DNA from: JAGOUA01 sp964645655
GTDB taxonomy: Bacteria; Patescibacteriota; Patescibacteriia; 2-12-FULL-60-25
Assembly: GCA_964645655.1 (NCBI GenBank)
Contig: CAZXZS010000003.1
Span: forward strand, 1 to 64,000
DNA: 64,000 nucleotides
Reading direction: 5' to 3'
Each line of letters starts with the position of its first letter. Positions within the stretch are counted from its first letter, which is position 1. Shown here one piece after another: positions 1-9,267 of this stretch. The notes beneath the pieces were generated by a model, which ran no database searches, was not told where the DNA came from, and saw nothing but the letters and a program-made list of their open reading frames with translations. Made by a program: the position numbers and the translations under genes.

Positions 1-908
<908 letters not shown>

Positions 909-909
<1 letters not shown>

Positions 910-930
910 AATTGTTCTTGCGAACAATTT
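909..930 (-). other. perfect hairpin at the 5' boundary of 16S rRNA
   Basis: Nine-base arms (AAATTGTTC and GAACAATTT) flank a four-base loop that reads GCAA on the transcribed strand, a GNRA-type tetraloop. It abuts the predicted mature 16S end and could be a leader processing element; that role is inference. Confidence 0.5.
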
Positions 931-979
931 CATACCACAGAACTCCTGGTAGAAATTCTGGGTCAAAAATAGACAATCG

Positions 980-1009
980 TTTCTATTGCGGTCACTCTTC
1001 TGTTGTCAA
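980..1009 (-). promoter_or_regulatory. proximal rRNA promoter
   Basis: On the minus strand TTGACA (1009-1004) is followed after 18 nt by TAGAAA (985-980). It would start transcription about 65 nt before the mature 16S end. Confidence 0.5.
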
Positions 1010-1054
1010 TATTCGCTCCGAGGTGGAAGTCAAGCCAGATCGGAATGTGGGCCA

Positions 1055-1083
1055 ATCTTAATGGAGTGGCCGGAGGCTGTCAA
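1055..1083 (-). promoter_or_regulatory. distal rRNA promoter
   Basis: A consensus TTGACA (1083-1078) and TAAGAT (1060-1055) are separated by 17 nt on the minus strand, between the rsmA stop and 16S. This is the best-scoring promoter by eye in the rRNA leader. Confidence 0.7.
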
Positions 1084-1102
1084 GGGCCCTCCTCAATGGT
1101 TG

Positions 1103-1939
1103 TCAAATCCCTTTGTTTTCTAGGCTTTCCAGGCGTTTTGCGAGATCGGCCCAGGCGGTGACGGAAAGGGCCTCGGCGCGAATATGCGGGTTATCCACAA
1201 TTCCGACGCGGACCGTTTCCCACACGTCAGCAGGAAGACCGAGATTGGAAGCCAAACGCTTGCGGGGATGGGCAAAACCGCGCTTCGCCCAGGCCATGAC
1301 GCGGTCGGGATGGATCCCCCAACGTGTCACGCGGGCTTCCCAGGTCAGGACCTCGAGGGCGAGCACGGCGGAATCGACCTTGGGCGGCGGAAAAAAGGCT
1401 CCGGGCGGGACGCGTCGCGTGAGGCGGCCGGAAGCGGTGGCGAGGCCGACCATGAGCGATAAAAGCGAGGTTTTATGGGCGTCCAGGGCACGTTCGGCGA
1501 CCTCGCGCTGGACGAGGACGGAAACATGCGTCGGGGGATGTTGGGCGAAGAGGGCGAGACGCAAGACGAACGACGTGACGGCGTACGGGAGATTCGCGAC
1601 CAGCTTCCAAGGGACCTCCCCCATTAAAGGCGCCCAATCGACGGCGATGGCGTCGCCCTCGTGGACGGAAAGGCCCGTCGCCCAAGCCTGCGCGGTGAGC
1701 CAGGTCGCGAAACGACGGTCTTTTTCGATCGCCTGGACGCGAGCGCCGCGCGCAAGGAGAGCCTTCGTCAAGACGCCGAGACCGGGGCCGATTTCGAGGA
1801 TCTTGTCGCCGGATTGGACGTGGGCGCCGTCCATGACGGCCTCAAGGGCGGCCTTGTCGATCAAAAAATGCTGGCCGAGGCGCTTGTTGGGGGCGCCGCC
1901 AACGGCTTCGAGGGCCAGGCGGATGTCGGAGGGGGTCAT
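1103..1939 (-). CDS. rsmA: 16S rRNA dimethyladenosine transferase RsmA (KsgA)
   Basis: The 278-residue protein is a Rossmann-fold methyltransferase that dimethylates two adjacent adenines in helix 45 of 16S rRNA during small-subunit assembly. The N-terminal KRLGQHFL motif, the SAM-binding LEIGPGLGVLT motif (about residues 48-58) and the catalytic NLPY motif are all present, and the length fits the family. The ATG at 1939 is chosen over a TTG nine codons upstream because it places MTPSDIR just before the conserved core. No Shine-Dalgarno sequence is visible. The gene ends about 190 nt upstream of the 16S gene on the same strand, so the enzyme sits next to its own substrate gene. Confidence 0.95.
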   Translation of the reverse strand: MTPSDIRLALEAVGGAPNKRLGQHFLIDKAALEAVMDGAHVQSGDKILEIGPGLGVLTKALLARGARVQAIEKDRRFATWLTAQAWATGLSVHEGDAIAVDWAPLMGEVPWKLVANLPYAVTSFVLRLALFAQHPPTHVSVLVQREVAERALDAHKTSLLSLMVGLATASGRLTRRVPPGAFFPPPKVDSAVLALEVLTWEARVTRWGIHPDRVMAWAKRGFAHPRKRLASNLGLPADVWETVRVGIVDNPHIRAEALSVTAWADLAKRLESLENKGI

Positions 1940-1999
1940 AGGATGCGGGGACCGTAGCAAAAACAAGGGAAAAATCCAGGGCTCGGGATCGAATCCCCC

Positions 2000-2896
2000 T
2001 TACTCGCCGTGCGGTTCCAGGTCAGGGAGAGGGGCGAGATCGCGCACATACCGGTCGAACCAGGAGACGAGCTGATGGACCGATTCGCCGTAGACCTCGG
2101 TGAGGCTGTGGTCGGCGCCTTCATAGGAAATGTAGCGGCATGGGATGCGCTCCTCGTAGCAGCGCTGGGCGAGACGCAGCGATTCGAGGGGATTGACGCG
2201 CCAATCCGCGGTACCATGCATCAGGAGAAGGGGGACGTGCTTGGGCAAGTCCTGTACCCACGATAGGACGGAGCGGTTTTTGCGCTCTTCGGGGGCACCG
2301 CCGAACATCCGGGCGTAATGCTCTTCCATGACGGGACGGAACGAGGTGTCGACGAGGTCGGCAGCCCCCGCCATCGTCGCTGCCGCCTTGATCCATGAGG
2401 ATTCGCGAAGCATCAGGTAGGTCATCATCCCTCCCCGACTGCCGCCGAACATGCCGATCCGTGAGACATCGGCGCACGGATCGGCCGCAAGCAAGCCATA
2501 GAGTTCGCGAACGTCATTAAGCGTTTGCGGGCCACCGAAATCGTCGATGCCTTCGCTGCGGCCAGCGCCGGAATACTGGGTCGCGATCACCAGGTAGCCG
2601 GCTTCCGCCAAGGCGGATGGGCGCGCGCAACGGAGGAATTGCTCGGTGATCGAGCCGAAATCATGGCTGCCGCCACGGTTGTATATGATCACCGGAAACG
2701 GCCCAGGGCCTTTTGGCTCGATAAGAAATCCTTCGACGCGATTACCGAGGGAAGGGTAGAAAAAACGGTAGGCGTCGAGGGTTTCTGCGCGATCCCGGAG
2801 GATGGCGCGACGGCGGTCGGAAAGGTCTGCGGTGATCCAGGCCGGATCGAACGGGATCGGCTCGAGACGGAGGCCGCCGAGGCGTGGAAGGGACAT
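2000..2896 (-). CDS. alpha/beta hydrolase of the S9 / dienelactone hydrolase type
   Basis: The 298-residue protein has a nucleophile elbow GGSRGG (serine near residue 155), a downstream Asp in HGTADWRV and a C-terminal His in GADHSL, which together give the Ser-Asp-His triad of prolyl-oligopeptidase-like hydrolases. The substrate cannot be inferred; no beta-propeller domain is present, so it is a stand-alone catalytic domain. No signal peptide is seen. The second ATG (2896) is preferred because a TATCAT box lies 7 nt before it, suggesting a leaderless transcript; an in-frame ATG three codons upstream is the alternative. It shares its strand with rsmA but is about 60 nt from it. Confidence 0.85.
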   Translation of the reverse strand: MSLPRLGGLRLEPIPFDPAWITADLSDRRRAILRDRAETLDAYRFFYPSLGNRVEGFLIEPKGPGPFPVIIYNRGGSHDFGSITEQFLRCARPSALAEAGYLVIATQYSGAGRSEGIDDFGGPQTLNDVRELYGLLAADPCADVSRIGMFGGSRGGMMTYLMLRESSWIKAAATMAGAADLVDTSFRPVMEEHYARMFGGAPEERKNRSVLSWVQDLPKHVPLLLMHGTADWRVNPLESLRLAQRCYEERIPCRYISYEGADHSLTEVYGESVHQLVSWFDRYVRDLAPLPDLEPHGE

Positions 2897-2931
2897 GCCT
2901 GACATGATACCGCTCGCGCGCGGAACGACAA

Positions 2932-2963
2932 AGAAAAACCCGCGCAGGGGAACCGTGCGCGGG
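2932..2963 (-). terminator. intrinsic terminator after the 2966-4030 gene
   Basis: An 8-bp GC stem (CCCGCGCA with TGCGCGGG) is followed on the minus strand by TTTTTCTTT. Confidence 0.8.
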
Positions 2964-2965
2964 GC

Positions 2966-4030
2966 TCAGAACCGGGGGCGCTCAAGATCGAGGCGCTTGG
3001 GGTCGATCGGCTCGAGCGGGATGACGTAGGGGACGAGCGCGATCTCGTCGCGAGTGAAGTGCGGATCGCGGGCGGTCCCCCAGCGGAGCGTCGGCGTCTC
3101 GAGGAGGGGGTCGGCATCCACGTAGCAGGCGGGGATGCGGTCCCGGAACGGCTCCATCCGCATGCCGCACAGCCAGAAATCTGCGCGCCGGGGACGGAAG
3201 CCGCCCTCGAGGTCGAAGAGGACCCACGACAGGAGGCGCGGGTAGAGCTCGATCGCGTAGAGGAGCTCGACGAGACCCGCGGGCTGCGCGCCGTGCGGCA
3301 GGGTCGCGGCGACCTTGTCGGGGCTCAGGTCGTCGACCTCGACGAGGCCGAACATGCCGATGCGGATGGCGGGCCCGAAGTCTTCCTTGGACCAGAACTT
3401 GGCCCCGCTCAGGAGATCATCGACGGTACGCTTGTCCCAGTCGCGGAGGCCGTAGCGGCTGGGGACCTCGCACTGGAGGGCGAGCCGCAGCGTCAGGCTC
3501 GGCGAGGGCAGGGCGAAGGCGGCGATGGGGACGGCAGGGATGGCTCCCACACGCTCAATCACCCGGTCCTCCCCTTCTGCAACCAGCACGGGCCGATCCG
3601 GCGAACCGAACAGGGGGTTGCGGTCCTCCTGCCGGAGACGCGCCTGGACATGGGTGACGGCGCGCCGGATCTGCTCGTGGCGTTCGTGGCCTGGCCGTTC
3701 ACGCGACCAGACGTTGAGGCCGAGAAGGTCGGCCCACTCACCATCCGCGAGGATGGAGGCGAACGACGTCTCGCGGCCCAACGACCGCCTGGTCAGGTAG
3801 GCGTCGAAGGAGGCGAACGGGGGCCGGTCGAGGAGGGCCGCGAGGACGGGTTGGAGGGCGCGCGGATGGTGTTCGAGCGCCGCTTTCCACTGGGCGCAGG
3901 AGACCCCGTTTTCGACGAGGCGCAGGACCTGCCGCCGCATGTCCGCGAGCGAGAAGGCGTCGTAGCCGTCCGTCAGTTTCCGGCGCAGGTCGTGGGTGAA
4001 GTTCGAGACGGTGGGTTCGTACCGAGGCAT
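2966..4030 (-). CDS. hypothetical protein, 354 aa
   Basis: I do not recognise this protein. It is soluble-looking, rich in Arg, Leu and acidic residues, has no transmembrane segment or signal peptide, and contains only two or three cysteines. The start is well fixed: AAGGAGGG lies 6 nt before the ATG, preceded by a consensus promoter (4083-4111), and a terminator follows the stop, so it is a one-gene unit. Codons end almost only in G or C, unlike the neighbouring core genes. It is divergent from another unknown gene (4211-4858), which shares the same style of promoter, ribosome binding site and codon use; the two may be functionally linked. Confidence 0.75.
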   Translation of the reverse strand: MPRYEPTVSNFTHDLRRKLTDGYDAFSLADMRRQVLRLVENGVSCAQWKAALEHHPRALQPVLAALLDRPPFASFDAYLTRRSLGRETSFASILADGEWADLLGLNVWSRERPGHERHEQIRRAVTHVQARLRQEDRNPLFGSPDRPVLVAEGEDRVIERVGAIPAVPIAAFALPSPSLTLRLALQCEVPSRYGLRDWDKRTVDDLLSGAKFWSKEDFGPAIRIGMFGLVEVDDLSPDKVAATLPHGAQPAGLVELLYAIELYPRLLSWVLFDLEGGFRPRRADFWLCGMRMEPFRDRIPACYVDADPLLETPTLRWGTARDPHFTRDEIALVPYVIPLEPIDPKRLDLERPRF

Positions 4031-4082
4031 GGCTTCCCTCCTTCAGGGACCGTACCACCGCTGAGGCGATGGAACGTGGCCC

Positions 4083-4111
4083 AGCATAGGCAAAAATGCC
4101 GTTTTTGTCAA
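4083..4111 (-). promoter_or_regulatory. promoter for 2966-4030
   Basis: TTGACA (4111-4106), 17-nt spacer, TATGCT (4088-4083) on the minus strand. Confidence 0.75.
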
Positions 4112-4144
4112 GGATGGATGGCCTCATTCCAGAAGCCAGGCCCC

Positions 4145-4173
4145 TTGACGGGAAAGCCAACCCCTGCTAGGTT
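4145..4173 (+). promoter_or_regulatory. promoter for 4211-4858
   Basis: TTGACG (4145-4150), 17-nt spacer ending in TGC (extended -10), TAGGTT (4168-4173). Confidence 0.65.
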
Positions 4174-4210
4174 GGCGGCTCACGCGTCACCCTACAGACA
4201 GGAGGGCCTC

Positions 4211-4858
4211 ATGGACAAAACGATTCCGCTCACGGGCGCAGGCATCATCCCCCGAGGGAACGCCACGCTCAGCCTCAACCTCAAGCGCCTCGGGCGCGTC
4301 GATGCCTCGTTCGAGATCATCGTCAACTTCTCCGGAGGCGCGGTCGCCCTGTCGCCTCCCGAGAAGCTCGCGGAACTGCGGGCCGGACTCGCGCCGGGCG
4401 GGACAGGGCTGCCGTCGGAGCTGCGGCCGTTCGTGACGCAGCACCTCATGGGCGATCCGGGGCTGTCGGACGAGGCGCTCTGCCTGAGCGTCGGGCATCT
4501 GGCCCTGTGCGAGGCCGTGGCCGCCTGGGACCGCTCCTGGAACAGCGGGCCGAGGCCCGACACGGGGCTCGAGCGGACGCTGCCCGGGCACGACGCGATC
4601 TCGATCCGGTACCGGCCCCTCGCCTGGGGCGAGTGGATCGCGACGATCGTGGACAGACGCCCGACCAACAAGGAAGCACCGGCGCCCATCCGCGTCAGCC
4701 TCGAGCAGCTGCGCCGGTACCTCGACCGCATGCCGGATGGCCTGCCGCAGGACTTCCGGCGTTTCGCGACGAGCCTCGCTCCGACGGCAAGTACGGGGCC
4801 GCAGATCGTCAAGATCGGGACCCAGGTCCTCGAGGGCGCTCCGAGGCACGCGCACTGA
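4211..4858 (+). CDS. hypothetical protein, 215 aa
   Basis: The function is unknown. The ATG at 4211 is supported by a strong Shine-Dalgarno sequence (AGGAGGG, 4 nt before the start) and an upstream promoter; an open frame extends far upstream in the same phase but is antisense to the previous gene. The protein is predicted soluble, without cysteine clusters or signal peptide. Its N-terminal half alternates hydrophobic and polar residues (RVDASFEIIVNFSGGAVAL), suggesting a beta-rich domain; the C-terminal half looks helical. It is a single-gene unit with its own terminator at 4858-4887, and is divergent from the unknown gene at 2966-4030. Confidence 0.75.
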   Translation: MDKTIPLTGAGIIPRGNATLSLNLKRLGRVDASFEIIVNFSGGAVALSPPEKLAELRAGLAPGGTGLPSELRPFVTQHLMGDPGLSDEALCLSVGHLALCEAVAAWDRSWNSGPRPDTGLERTLPGHDAISIRYRPLAWGEWIATIVDRRPTNKEAPAPIRVSLEQLRRYLDRMPDGLPQDFRRFATSLAPTASTGPQIVKIGTQVLEGAPRHAH

Positions 4859-4887
4859 CGGCATCCACGGATGCCGTTCTTTTTTTG
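4858..4887 (+). terminator. intrinsic terminator after 4211-4858
   Basis: ACGGCATC and GATGCCGT form an 8-bp stem with a CACG loop, followed by TCTTTTTTT. Confidence 0.85.
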
Positions 4888-5427
4888 CTAAGACAAGAGC
4901 AGGTCACTCGGATAGCCGTAAGAGCGCCGCAAAAACACCAAGAACAGCAGCGGGGCCGTCATCCAGAACGTCCTCCCCCATTCGCCGATAAAGACCTCGC
5001 GCAGGCGGGGGGACCATTCGGCGACGAGGTTTGTCGGCAGAAGATGGGCACAAAAACAAACGGCCAAGCCGATTTGCAGCAATCCGAAGAGGATCGCTTC
5101 CCACCATGTTCCCGTCTCGCGGCTGAGGGGCTGGATGTGCGGGGTGCGCCGAAAGAGAAACATGCCGAGGCAGAAAAACGCACCAAACCAGAGGAGCGGC
5201 AACGTCGGGCCAGGAGGGAGGCTGAGCCACTGGTTGAGACGCGACACGAGCGGAAGATGCAGGGTCAGGACGTACCCGATATAGAGCGCCAGGAGCGGCA
5301 CGATGGAGCGATCGCGCCCCAGCGTAAGCCCATAGATGATCGCGACGACCATGATCCCCGCAAAAAACAAGACGTCTTGGGTGACCGGAAAACCGATGGA
5401 CGCAAGGAACCCGAAGACATCTGGCAT
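4888..5427 (-). CDS. small integral membrane protein, 179 aa
   Basis: About five hydrophobic segments span the protein: roughly residues 18-36, 42-60, 75-92, 108-127 and 155-170. They are joined by short loops, with Arg-rich turns such as LFRRTP and FLRRSYGY. No family motif is recognised and no catalytic residues stand out. It is convergent with the 4211-4858 unit, whose terminator separates the two, and lies 15 nt downstream of the glycosidase-like lipoprotein gene on the same strand, so co-transcription with that gene and perhaps hisS is likely. Confidence 0.7.
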   Translation of the reverse strand: MPDVFGFLASIGFPVTQDVLFFAGIMVVAIIYGLTLGRDRSIVPLLALYIGYVLTLHLPLVSRLNQWLSLPPGPTLPLLWFGAFFCLGMFLFRRTPHIQPLSRETGTWWEAILFGLLQIGLAVCFCAHLLPTNLVAEWSPRLREVFIGEWGRTFWMTAPLLFLVFLRRSYGYPSDLLLS

Positions 5428-5442
5428 ACGTCCCCCATCCTA

Positions 5443-6291
5443 TCACGATCTCGGTCGGGCGACGATGACGTACGGAACGGGTGAGAATGAATCAAACCGG
5501 TCTTCGGCTCCCGAGAATTGCGTCACGAGCCCTGTCGACGGGCCGCCATCGAGGTTGATCACCCGATTCCAGCGGACCGGGACCTGGAGGAGCAGCTTGC
5601 CCAACTGATGGAGGGTCACCGATTCAGACGGGACGATCCCCACATACCAATTCCCCTGCATGTCCGTCCCGACGAAGGTGCGGCGGGCGTATTGGCCCGT
5701 CTCTTGCGTGAAGGCGAGGCGACCATCCTCGACGAGCCAAGGGTAGGATTGGAAGCCGTCATCTTGGAACGTTCCCGTGGCGACGGTGCCCGCAAAGAGG
5801 CTCGGCTCATCCCCTAACACGACCAGGCCGCTCCGTTGCGCGTCGAACGTGCGACGGCTCAAGATTTGGCCCCCGGCCCGGGCCCAGCCGGAAGGCTGAC
5901 CGTCTGCGTGGAAATAGCCTCCGTTCAAGGTAAAGACCGCTTCCGGATCGGCATCGGACCAGGCGCTGACGAGCTGGGGATGCGTCGTCGAGGCGGCAAT
6001 CGACCAGGTGAGGTTCGCCTCGGGCGTGATACGCCAAATGATGAAACGGGCAGCGGCCGTCTCAGCCCCTAGTCGCTGGTCGAGACGGTCAACGCCGGGC
6101 GCGACCACCTGCCAGGTGCTGGTGGTGGTCGATGCAGGCTCTGGAGACCAGGCACCCTCCCAAGAAAGCGGGATCTCACAACCCGCGCCCAGCAGCGAAA
6201 ACAACAAACCGCAAACGACGATGGCCGGGAGGCCGGGTCGGATGCGGTTTGCGCGTGGACGGCTAGCGTTCCAATTTCTTGCGGATTTCAT
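5443..6291 (-). CDS. phosphodiester glycosidase-domain (NAGPA/DUF2233) lipoprotein
   Basis: The 282-residue protein starts with a basic N-region and hydrophobic stretch ending in LLGAGC, a plausible lipobox with Cys near residue 38, so it is probably an exported lipoprotein. The rest matches the phosphodiester glycosidase family: LNGGYFHADGQPSG, ARRTFVGTD and NLDGGPSTGL are the conserved glycine-rich motifs that line the active site. Members cleave phosphodiester-linked sugars or act on cell-wall polymers; the substrate here is unknown. The start codon lies inside the end of hisS (29-nt overlap), which indicates translational coupling. A start nearer the stretch would destroy the signal sequence, so the overlap is accepted. 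Confidence 0.8.
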   Translation of the reverse strand: MKSARNWNASRPRANRIRPGLPAIVVCGLLFSLLGAGCEIPLSWEGAWSPEPASTTTSTWQVVAPGVDRLDQRLGAETAAARFIIWRITPEANLTWSIAASTTHPQLVSAWSDADPEAVFTLNGGYFHADGQPSGWARAGGQILSRRTFDAQRSGLVVLGDEPSLFAGTVATGTFQDDGFQSYPWLVEDGRLAFTQETGQYARRTFVGTDMQGNWYVGIVPSESVTLHQLGKLLLQVPVRWNRVINLDGGPSTGLVTQFSGAEDRFDSFSPVPYVIVARPRS

Positions 6292-7612
6292 GGACTAATT
6301 TCTTGGCGTCGACGATCTCCTGGGTCCCGGCATCCATGTCGCGGATGATCGCGGTGCCATCGAGGACCTCCTTTTGGCCGATCACGATCGCCCACTTGGC
6401 ACCGAGCTTGTTGGCGAGCTCCATCTGTGCCTTGATCGACGACTTGGAGAGGGCTTCCCCGACCTTGATGCCGGCTTGGCGGAATTCCTCGAAGATCGGC
6501 AAGGCGCGCTTGCGGCCCATTTCGCCGAGCTGGGCCAAGAAGACGTCGGCGCGGTCGGCGACCGGCGGCAGGGCCTGGCGATCCTTCAGGCGGGACATGA
6601 GACGATCGAGGCCGAAGGCGAGACCGGCGCCCGCCGTGGGACGGCCGCCCAACAATTCCACGAGACCATCGAACCGTCCGCCGCCACAGATGGCGCTTTG
6701 GGCGAGTTCCTGGTCATCACTCGTGGCGAAAAGCTCGAACACGGTCTTGGTGTAGTAGTCGAGGCCGCGGACGAGATAGGGGTCAAGCTCGTACGGGACG
6801 CCGGCCTCATCAAGATATTCGAGCACGCGCGTGAAGTGCACGCGGGAGTCCTCATCGAGCCAGTCGACCATCTGCGGGGCCTCGGCCTTGAGCTCCTGCA
6901 TGCCCGGCTCCTTAGAATCGAGGAGGCGAAGTGGGTTCTTGAGGAGGCGCTTCTTGTCTTCTTCGGACAGCTTGCTGCGCTTGGAACGGAAATAGGAGAC
7001 GAGCGCGTTCTTGTAGTTGGTGCGGGCTTCCGGCGTGCCGATGGAGTTGATGCGGACGATCGAGTCGATCCCCAATTCCTTGGCGACGAGGTGGGCAATG
7101 AGGATAAGCTGCGCGTCGACGATGGGGTCGGCATCACCGAGACATTCCAGGCCAGCCTGGTAGAACTGGCGGAAACGGCCGGCTTGCGGGCGTTCGTAGC
7201 GGAACATGGGGCCGCTGTACCAGAACTTCACCGGCTGCGGCATGTTGAGCATGCCGTGCTGGATGTAGGCGCGGGCGACCGGGGCCGTCCCCTCCGGACG
7301 GAGGGTGATGGATTCGCCGCTCGGCGTTTCCCAGGTGTACATCTCCTTTTCGACGATGTCGGTCGCCTTGCCGACGCCGCGGGCGAAAAGGGCCGTCTCC
7401 TCGACGATCGGGGTCTCGATTTCGGCGAAGCCGTAGGCTTGGGCGACCTTGGCGATCACACCTTGGATGTGGCGCAAATACACCAAATCAGGCGGCAACA
7501 GGTCACGCATGCCGCGCAACAGCGAAAGCGGTTGGGCAGATTTCTTGGCGGGAGCGGCCGCATCGGCGGGTTTCTTGGCGTCCTCCTTGGCGGGTTTTTT
7601 CAGGGTCGGCAT
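6263..7612 (-). CDS. hisS: histidine--tRNA ligase
   Basis: The 449-residue class II synthetase charges tRNA-His. The histidine-specific signatures LVRGLDYYTKTVFE and GGGRFDGLVELLGG, the motif 2 region FRYERPQAGRFRQF and the C-terminal anticodon-binding domain (from about residue 355) are intact. An N-terminal extension of about 28 residues rich in Lys, Ala and Pro precedes the usual start of the fold (SLLRGMRDLLP); such a tail is not part of the core enzyme. The promoter at 7640-7668 gives a leader of about 27 nt with no Shine-Dalgarno sequence. The overlapping downstream gene is the NAGPA-like lipoprotein. Confidence 0.97.
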   Translation of the reverse strand: MPTLKKPAKEDAKKPADAAAPAKKSAQPLSLLRGMRDLLPPDLVYLRHIQGVIAKVAQAYGFAEIETPIVEETALFARGVGKATDIVEKEMYTWETPSGESITLRPEGTAPVARAYIQHGMLNMPQPVKFWYSGPMFRYERPQAGRFRQFYQAGLECLGDADPIVDAQLILIAHLVAKELGIDSIVRINSIGTPEARTNYKNALVSYFRSKRSKLSEEDKKRLLKNPLRLLDSKEPGMQELKAEAPQMVDWLDEDSRVHFTRVLEYLDEAGVPYELDPYLVRGLDYYTKTVFELFATSDDQELAQSAICGGGRFDGLVELLGGRPTAGAGLAFGLDRLMSRLKDRQALPPVADRADVFLAQLGEMGRKRALPIFEEFRQAGIKVGEALSKSSIKAQMELANKLGAKWAIVIGQKEVLDGTAIIRDMDAGTQEIVDAKKLVHEIRKKLER

Positions 7613-7639
7613 AGGGAAAGAAAAAGCTGTTTCTGAGCG

Positions 7640-7668
7640 AGCGTAGCAAGACTGGGGCGGTTCGGCAA
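7640..7668 (-). promoter_or_regulatory. promoter for hisS
   Basis: TTGCCG (7668-7663), 17-nt spacer ending in TGC, TACGCT (7645-7640) on the minus strand, just downstream of the lepB stop. Confidence 0.6.
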
Positions 7669-7669
7669 C

Positions 7670-8323
7670 CTATTTCGCCTCCTGAAGGGCCGGTTTTGGA
7701 TATTCTGGGACATCCGTCAAAATTCCCCAGCGCTGGATCGGCAGGCCACGGAGCCAGGCGCGGCCGGTGAGGGCAGGGCGCTTGACGGGGCCAAAAAAGC
7801 GCGAGTCATAGCTGGCACGACGATTATCCCCCATCAGGAAATACTCGTCTTCACCCAGGGTCATGGGGGGCATGGTCATGGAGGCGCGCTCCTGGGTGCT
7901 GTAATCGCTGAGGTCCAGATAGGACGCCTCATCGAGGGTCCAACCGGTGGGATGTTGCTGGTTGTAGACCTTCACGATCCCGTTCACGAGCTCGACGGTT
8001 TCGCCGGGAAGGCCGATGACACGCTTGATGTAGTATTTGCTGCGGTCCGTGGGAGGATGGAAAACGACCACTTCGCCACGCTTAGGCTCCTCGAAGCGAT
8101 AGGTCAGCTCATCGACGATGAGGTATTCGTGGTCGAAGAAGGCAGGCTCCATGCTGGCGCCCTGGACCTTGAACGGATTCGCCAAAAAGAGGCGGATCGG
8201 GATCACGATGGCCAACGTCATGCAGACCACCTGCAAGAGCTCGGTCCAACGGAAAGCGGCTTTTTGCTCTTTCTTTAGCGGCTCTGCGGGCGAAATGGGC
8301 GGAAGGACGACGGGATCAGACAT
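7670..8323 (-). CDS. lepB: signal peptidase I
   Basis: The 217-residue membrane protease removes signal peptides from exported proteins. One N-terminal transmembrane segment (about residues 28-46, LLQVVCMTLAIVIPIRLFL) is followed by the S26 catalytic domain. The catalytic Ser is in QGASMEP and the general-base Lys in YYIKRVIGLPGE; the GDNR motif is present. The start is ATG at 8323. A TAGGCT box lies 6 nt before it, so a leaderless transcript is possible, but the gene also follows 8333-8839 by only 9 nt and may be the last gene of the miaB-miaA operon. Confidence 0.96.
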   Translation of the reverse strand: MSDPVVLPPISPAEPLKKEQKAAFRWTELLQVVCMTLAIVIPIRLFLANPFKVQGASMEPAFFDHEYLIVDELTYRFEEPKRGEVVVFHPPTDRSKYYIKRVIGLPGETVELVNGIVKVYNQQHPTGWTLDEASYLDLSDYSTQERASMTMPPMTLGEDEYFLMGDNRRASYDSRFFGPVKRPALTGRAWLRGLPIQRWGILTDVPEYPKPALQEAK

Positions 8324-8332
8324 GCGTTCAGC

Positions 8333-8839
8333 CTAACGAATCAGGGGACGGCTGTCGATAGCGAAGAGGAGACGGCGCCACAGACGGGCATGGACGGACC
8401 TGACGGCGGTGAAGATGCGCGCGAGGCGCCAAACGTGAAAAAGACCGCGTCCAACCGTCCGATCAAGCGCCTGCCGCCACACGAGCGCGTCCGCCTCGGT
8501 CCAGGTGGGCTCGCCGGGAATGACGAGCCGCCAACCCGAAGCGTTCCGCCCCCAATCGCGGAGGGCCTGCCCAAGCGCCTGGGCGGCCCGCTCTTGGGAC
8601 GGCAGCAGGCGGTGCGGGGAAAGAGGCGATGCGGAAGCGAGCGCGTGTGCGGCGACAGAATCGGCTATGTCCGCAGGAACATCCCGCGACCATGCCGCAT
8701 CCGGCCAGGAAACGCTTCCGAGCCAGCGCAACGAACCGTTTTTGGACCGCAAAATGCGTGCGAGCCGCGAAAGGGTGGGCTCTTTCGCTCGCAGAAGCGT
8801 TAGGCAGACGAGCGGTACACGCCATCCGGACGGCGACAT
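8333..8839 (-). CDS. hypothetical protein, 168 aa
   Basis: No family is recognised. The product is Arg- and Trp-rich, basic, and lacks a clear signal peptide or transmembrane segment. It is accepted as a gene because it fits exactly between the EVE-domain gene (stop 4 nt upstream) and lepB (start 9 nt downstream) with no competing frame, giving a tightly packed run. The tight packing suggests translational coupling, as no Shine-Dalgarno sequence is visible. Confidence 0.65.
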   Translation of the reverse strand: MSPSGWRVPLVCLTLLRAKEPTLSRLARILRSKNGSLRWLGSVSWPDAAWSRDVPADIADSVAAHALASASPLSPHRLLPSQERAAQALGQALRDWGRNASGWRLVIPGEPTWTEADALVWRQALDRTVGRGLFHVWRLARIFTAVRSVHARLWRRLLFAIDSRPLIR

Positions 8840-8842
8840 ATC

Positions 8843-9247
8843 CTAGGGACGGAGTGCTCCGATCGCCTTCCACGCGGCCGCATCGATCGGGGTCACGGAA
8901 AGGCGACCTTGCTTCAAGAGCAGCAAGCCTTTCAGTCCGGGCTTGGCGCGAATATGGGCAAGGGTCACCGGCACCTCCCACGCCTCAAGGGGACGAATAT
9001 CAATACAGGACCAATCCCCTTCTTTGGCCGTAGGGTCGGCGTAGGCGGTGCGGATGATCTCGACGGTCCCGACCACGGCGCGCTCGGATTGGCTGTGGTA
9101 AAACAGGGCACGGTCACCCACCTTCATCTCGCGGAGGAAGTTGCGTGCCTGGGCGTTGCGGATGCCGTCCCAACGTGTCTTGCCGTCACGCACGAGATCG
9201 GACCAGGCATAGGTGTCCGGATCGCTTTTCAAAAGCCAGTACCTCAT
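8843..9247 (-). CDS. EVE domain protein
   Basis: The 134-residue protein begins with RYWLLKSDPDTYAWSDL and continues with WDGIRN.QARNF and a VGDRALFYHS strand, the hallmark of the EVE (PUA-like) fold, which binds modified bases in RNA or DNA. The ATG at 9247 is chosen since the signature starts immediately after it; eight upstream codons in frame do not fit. The gene sits 20 nt after miaA, and two other tRNA-modification genes precede it, so an RNA-related role is reasonable but not proven. Confidence 0.9.
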   Translation of the reverse strand: MRYWLLKSDPDTYAWSDLVRDGKTRWDGIRNAQARNFLREMKVGDRALFYHSQSERAVVGTVEIIRTAYADPTAKEGDWSCIDIRPLEAWEVPVTLAHIRAKPGLKGLLLLKQGRLSVTPIDAAAWKAIGALRP

Positions 9248-9267
9248 ACGCCGAGTATACCGTTGAT

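Noticed and set aside
1113..2075. 320-codon plus-strand frame opposite rsmA
   Set aside because: Composition is Arg/Ser-rich as expected for an antisense shadow of a GC-rich gene; rsmA is a clear homologue.
3059..4210. Long plus-strand open frame continuous with 4211-4858
   Set aside because: It is antisense to the 2966-4030 gene; the real start at 4211 has a strong ribosome site and promoter.
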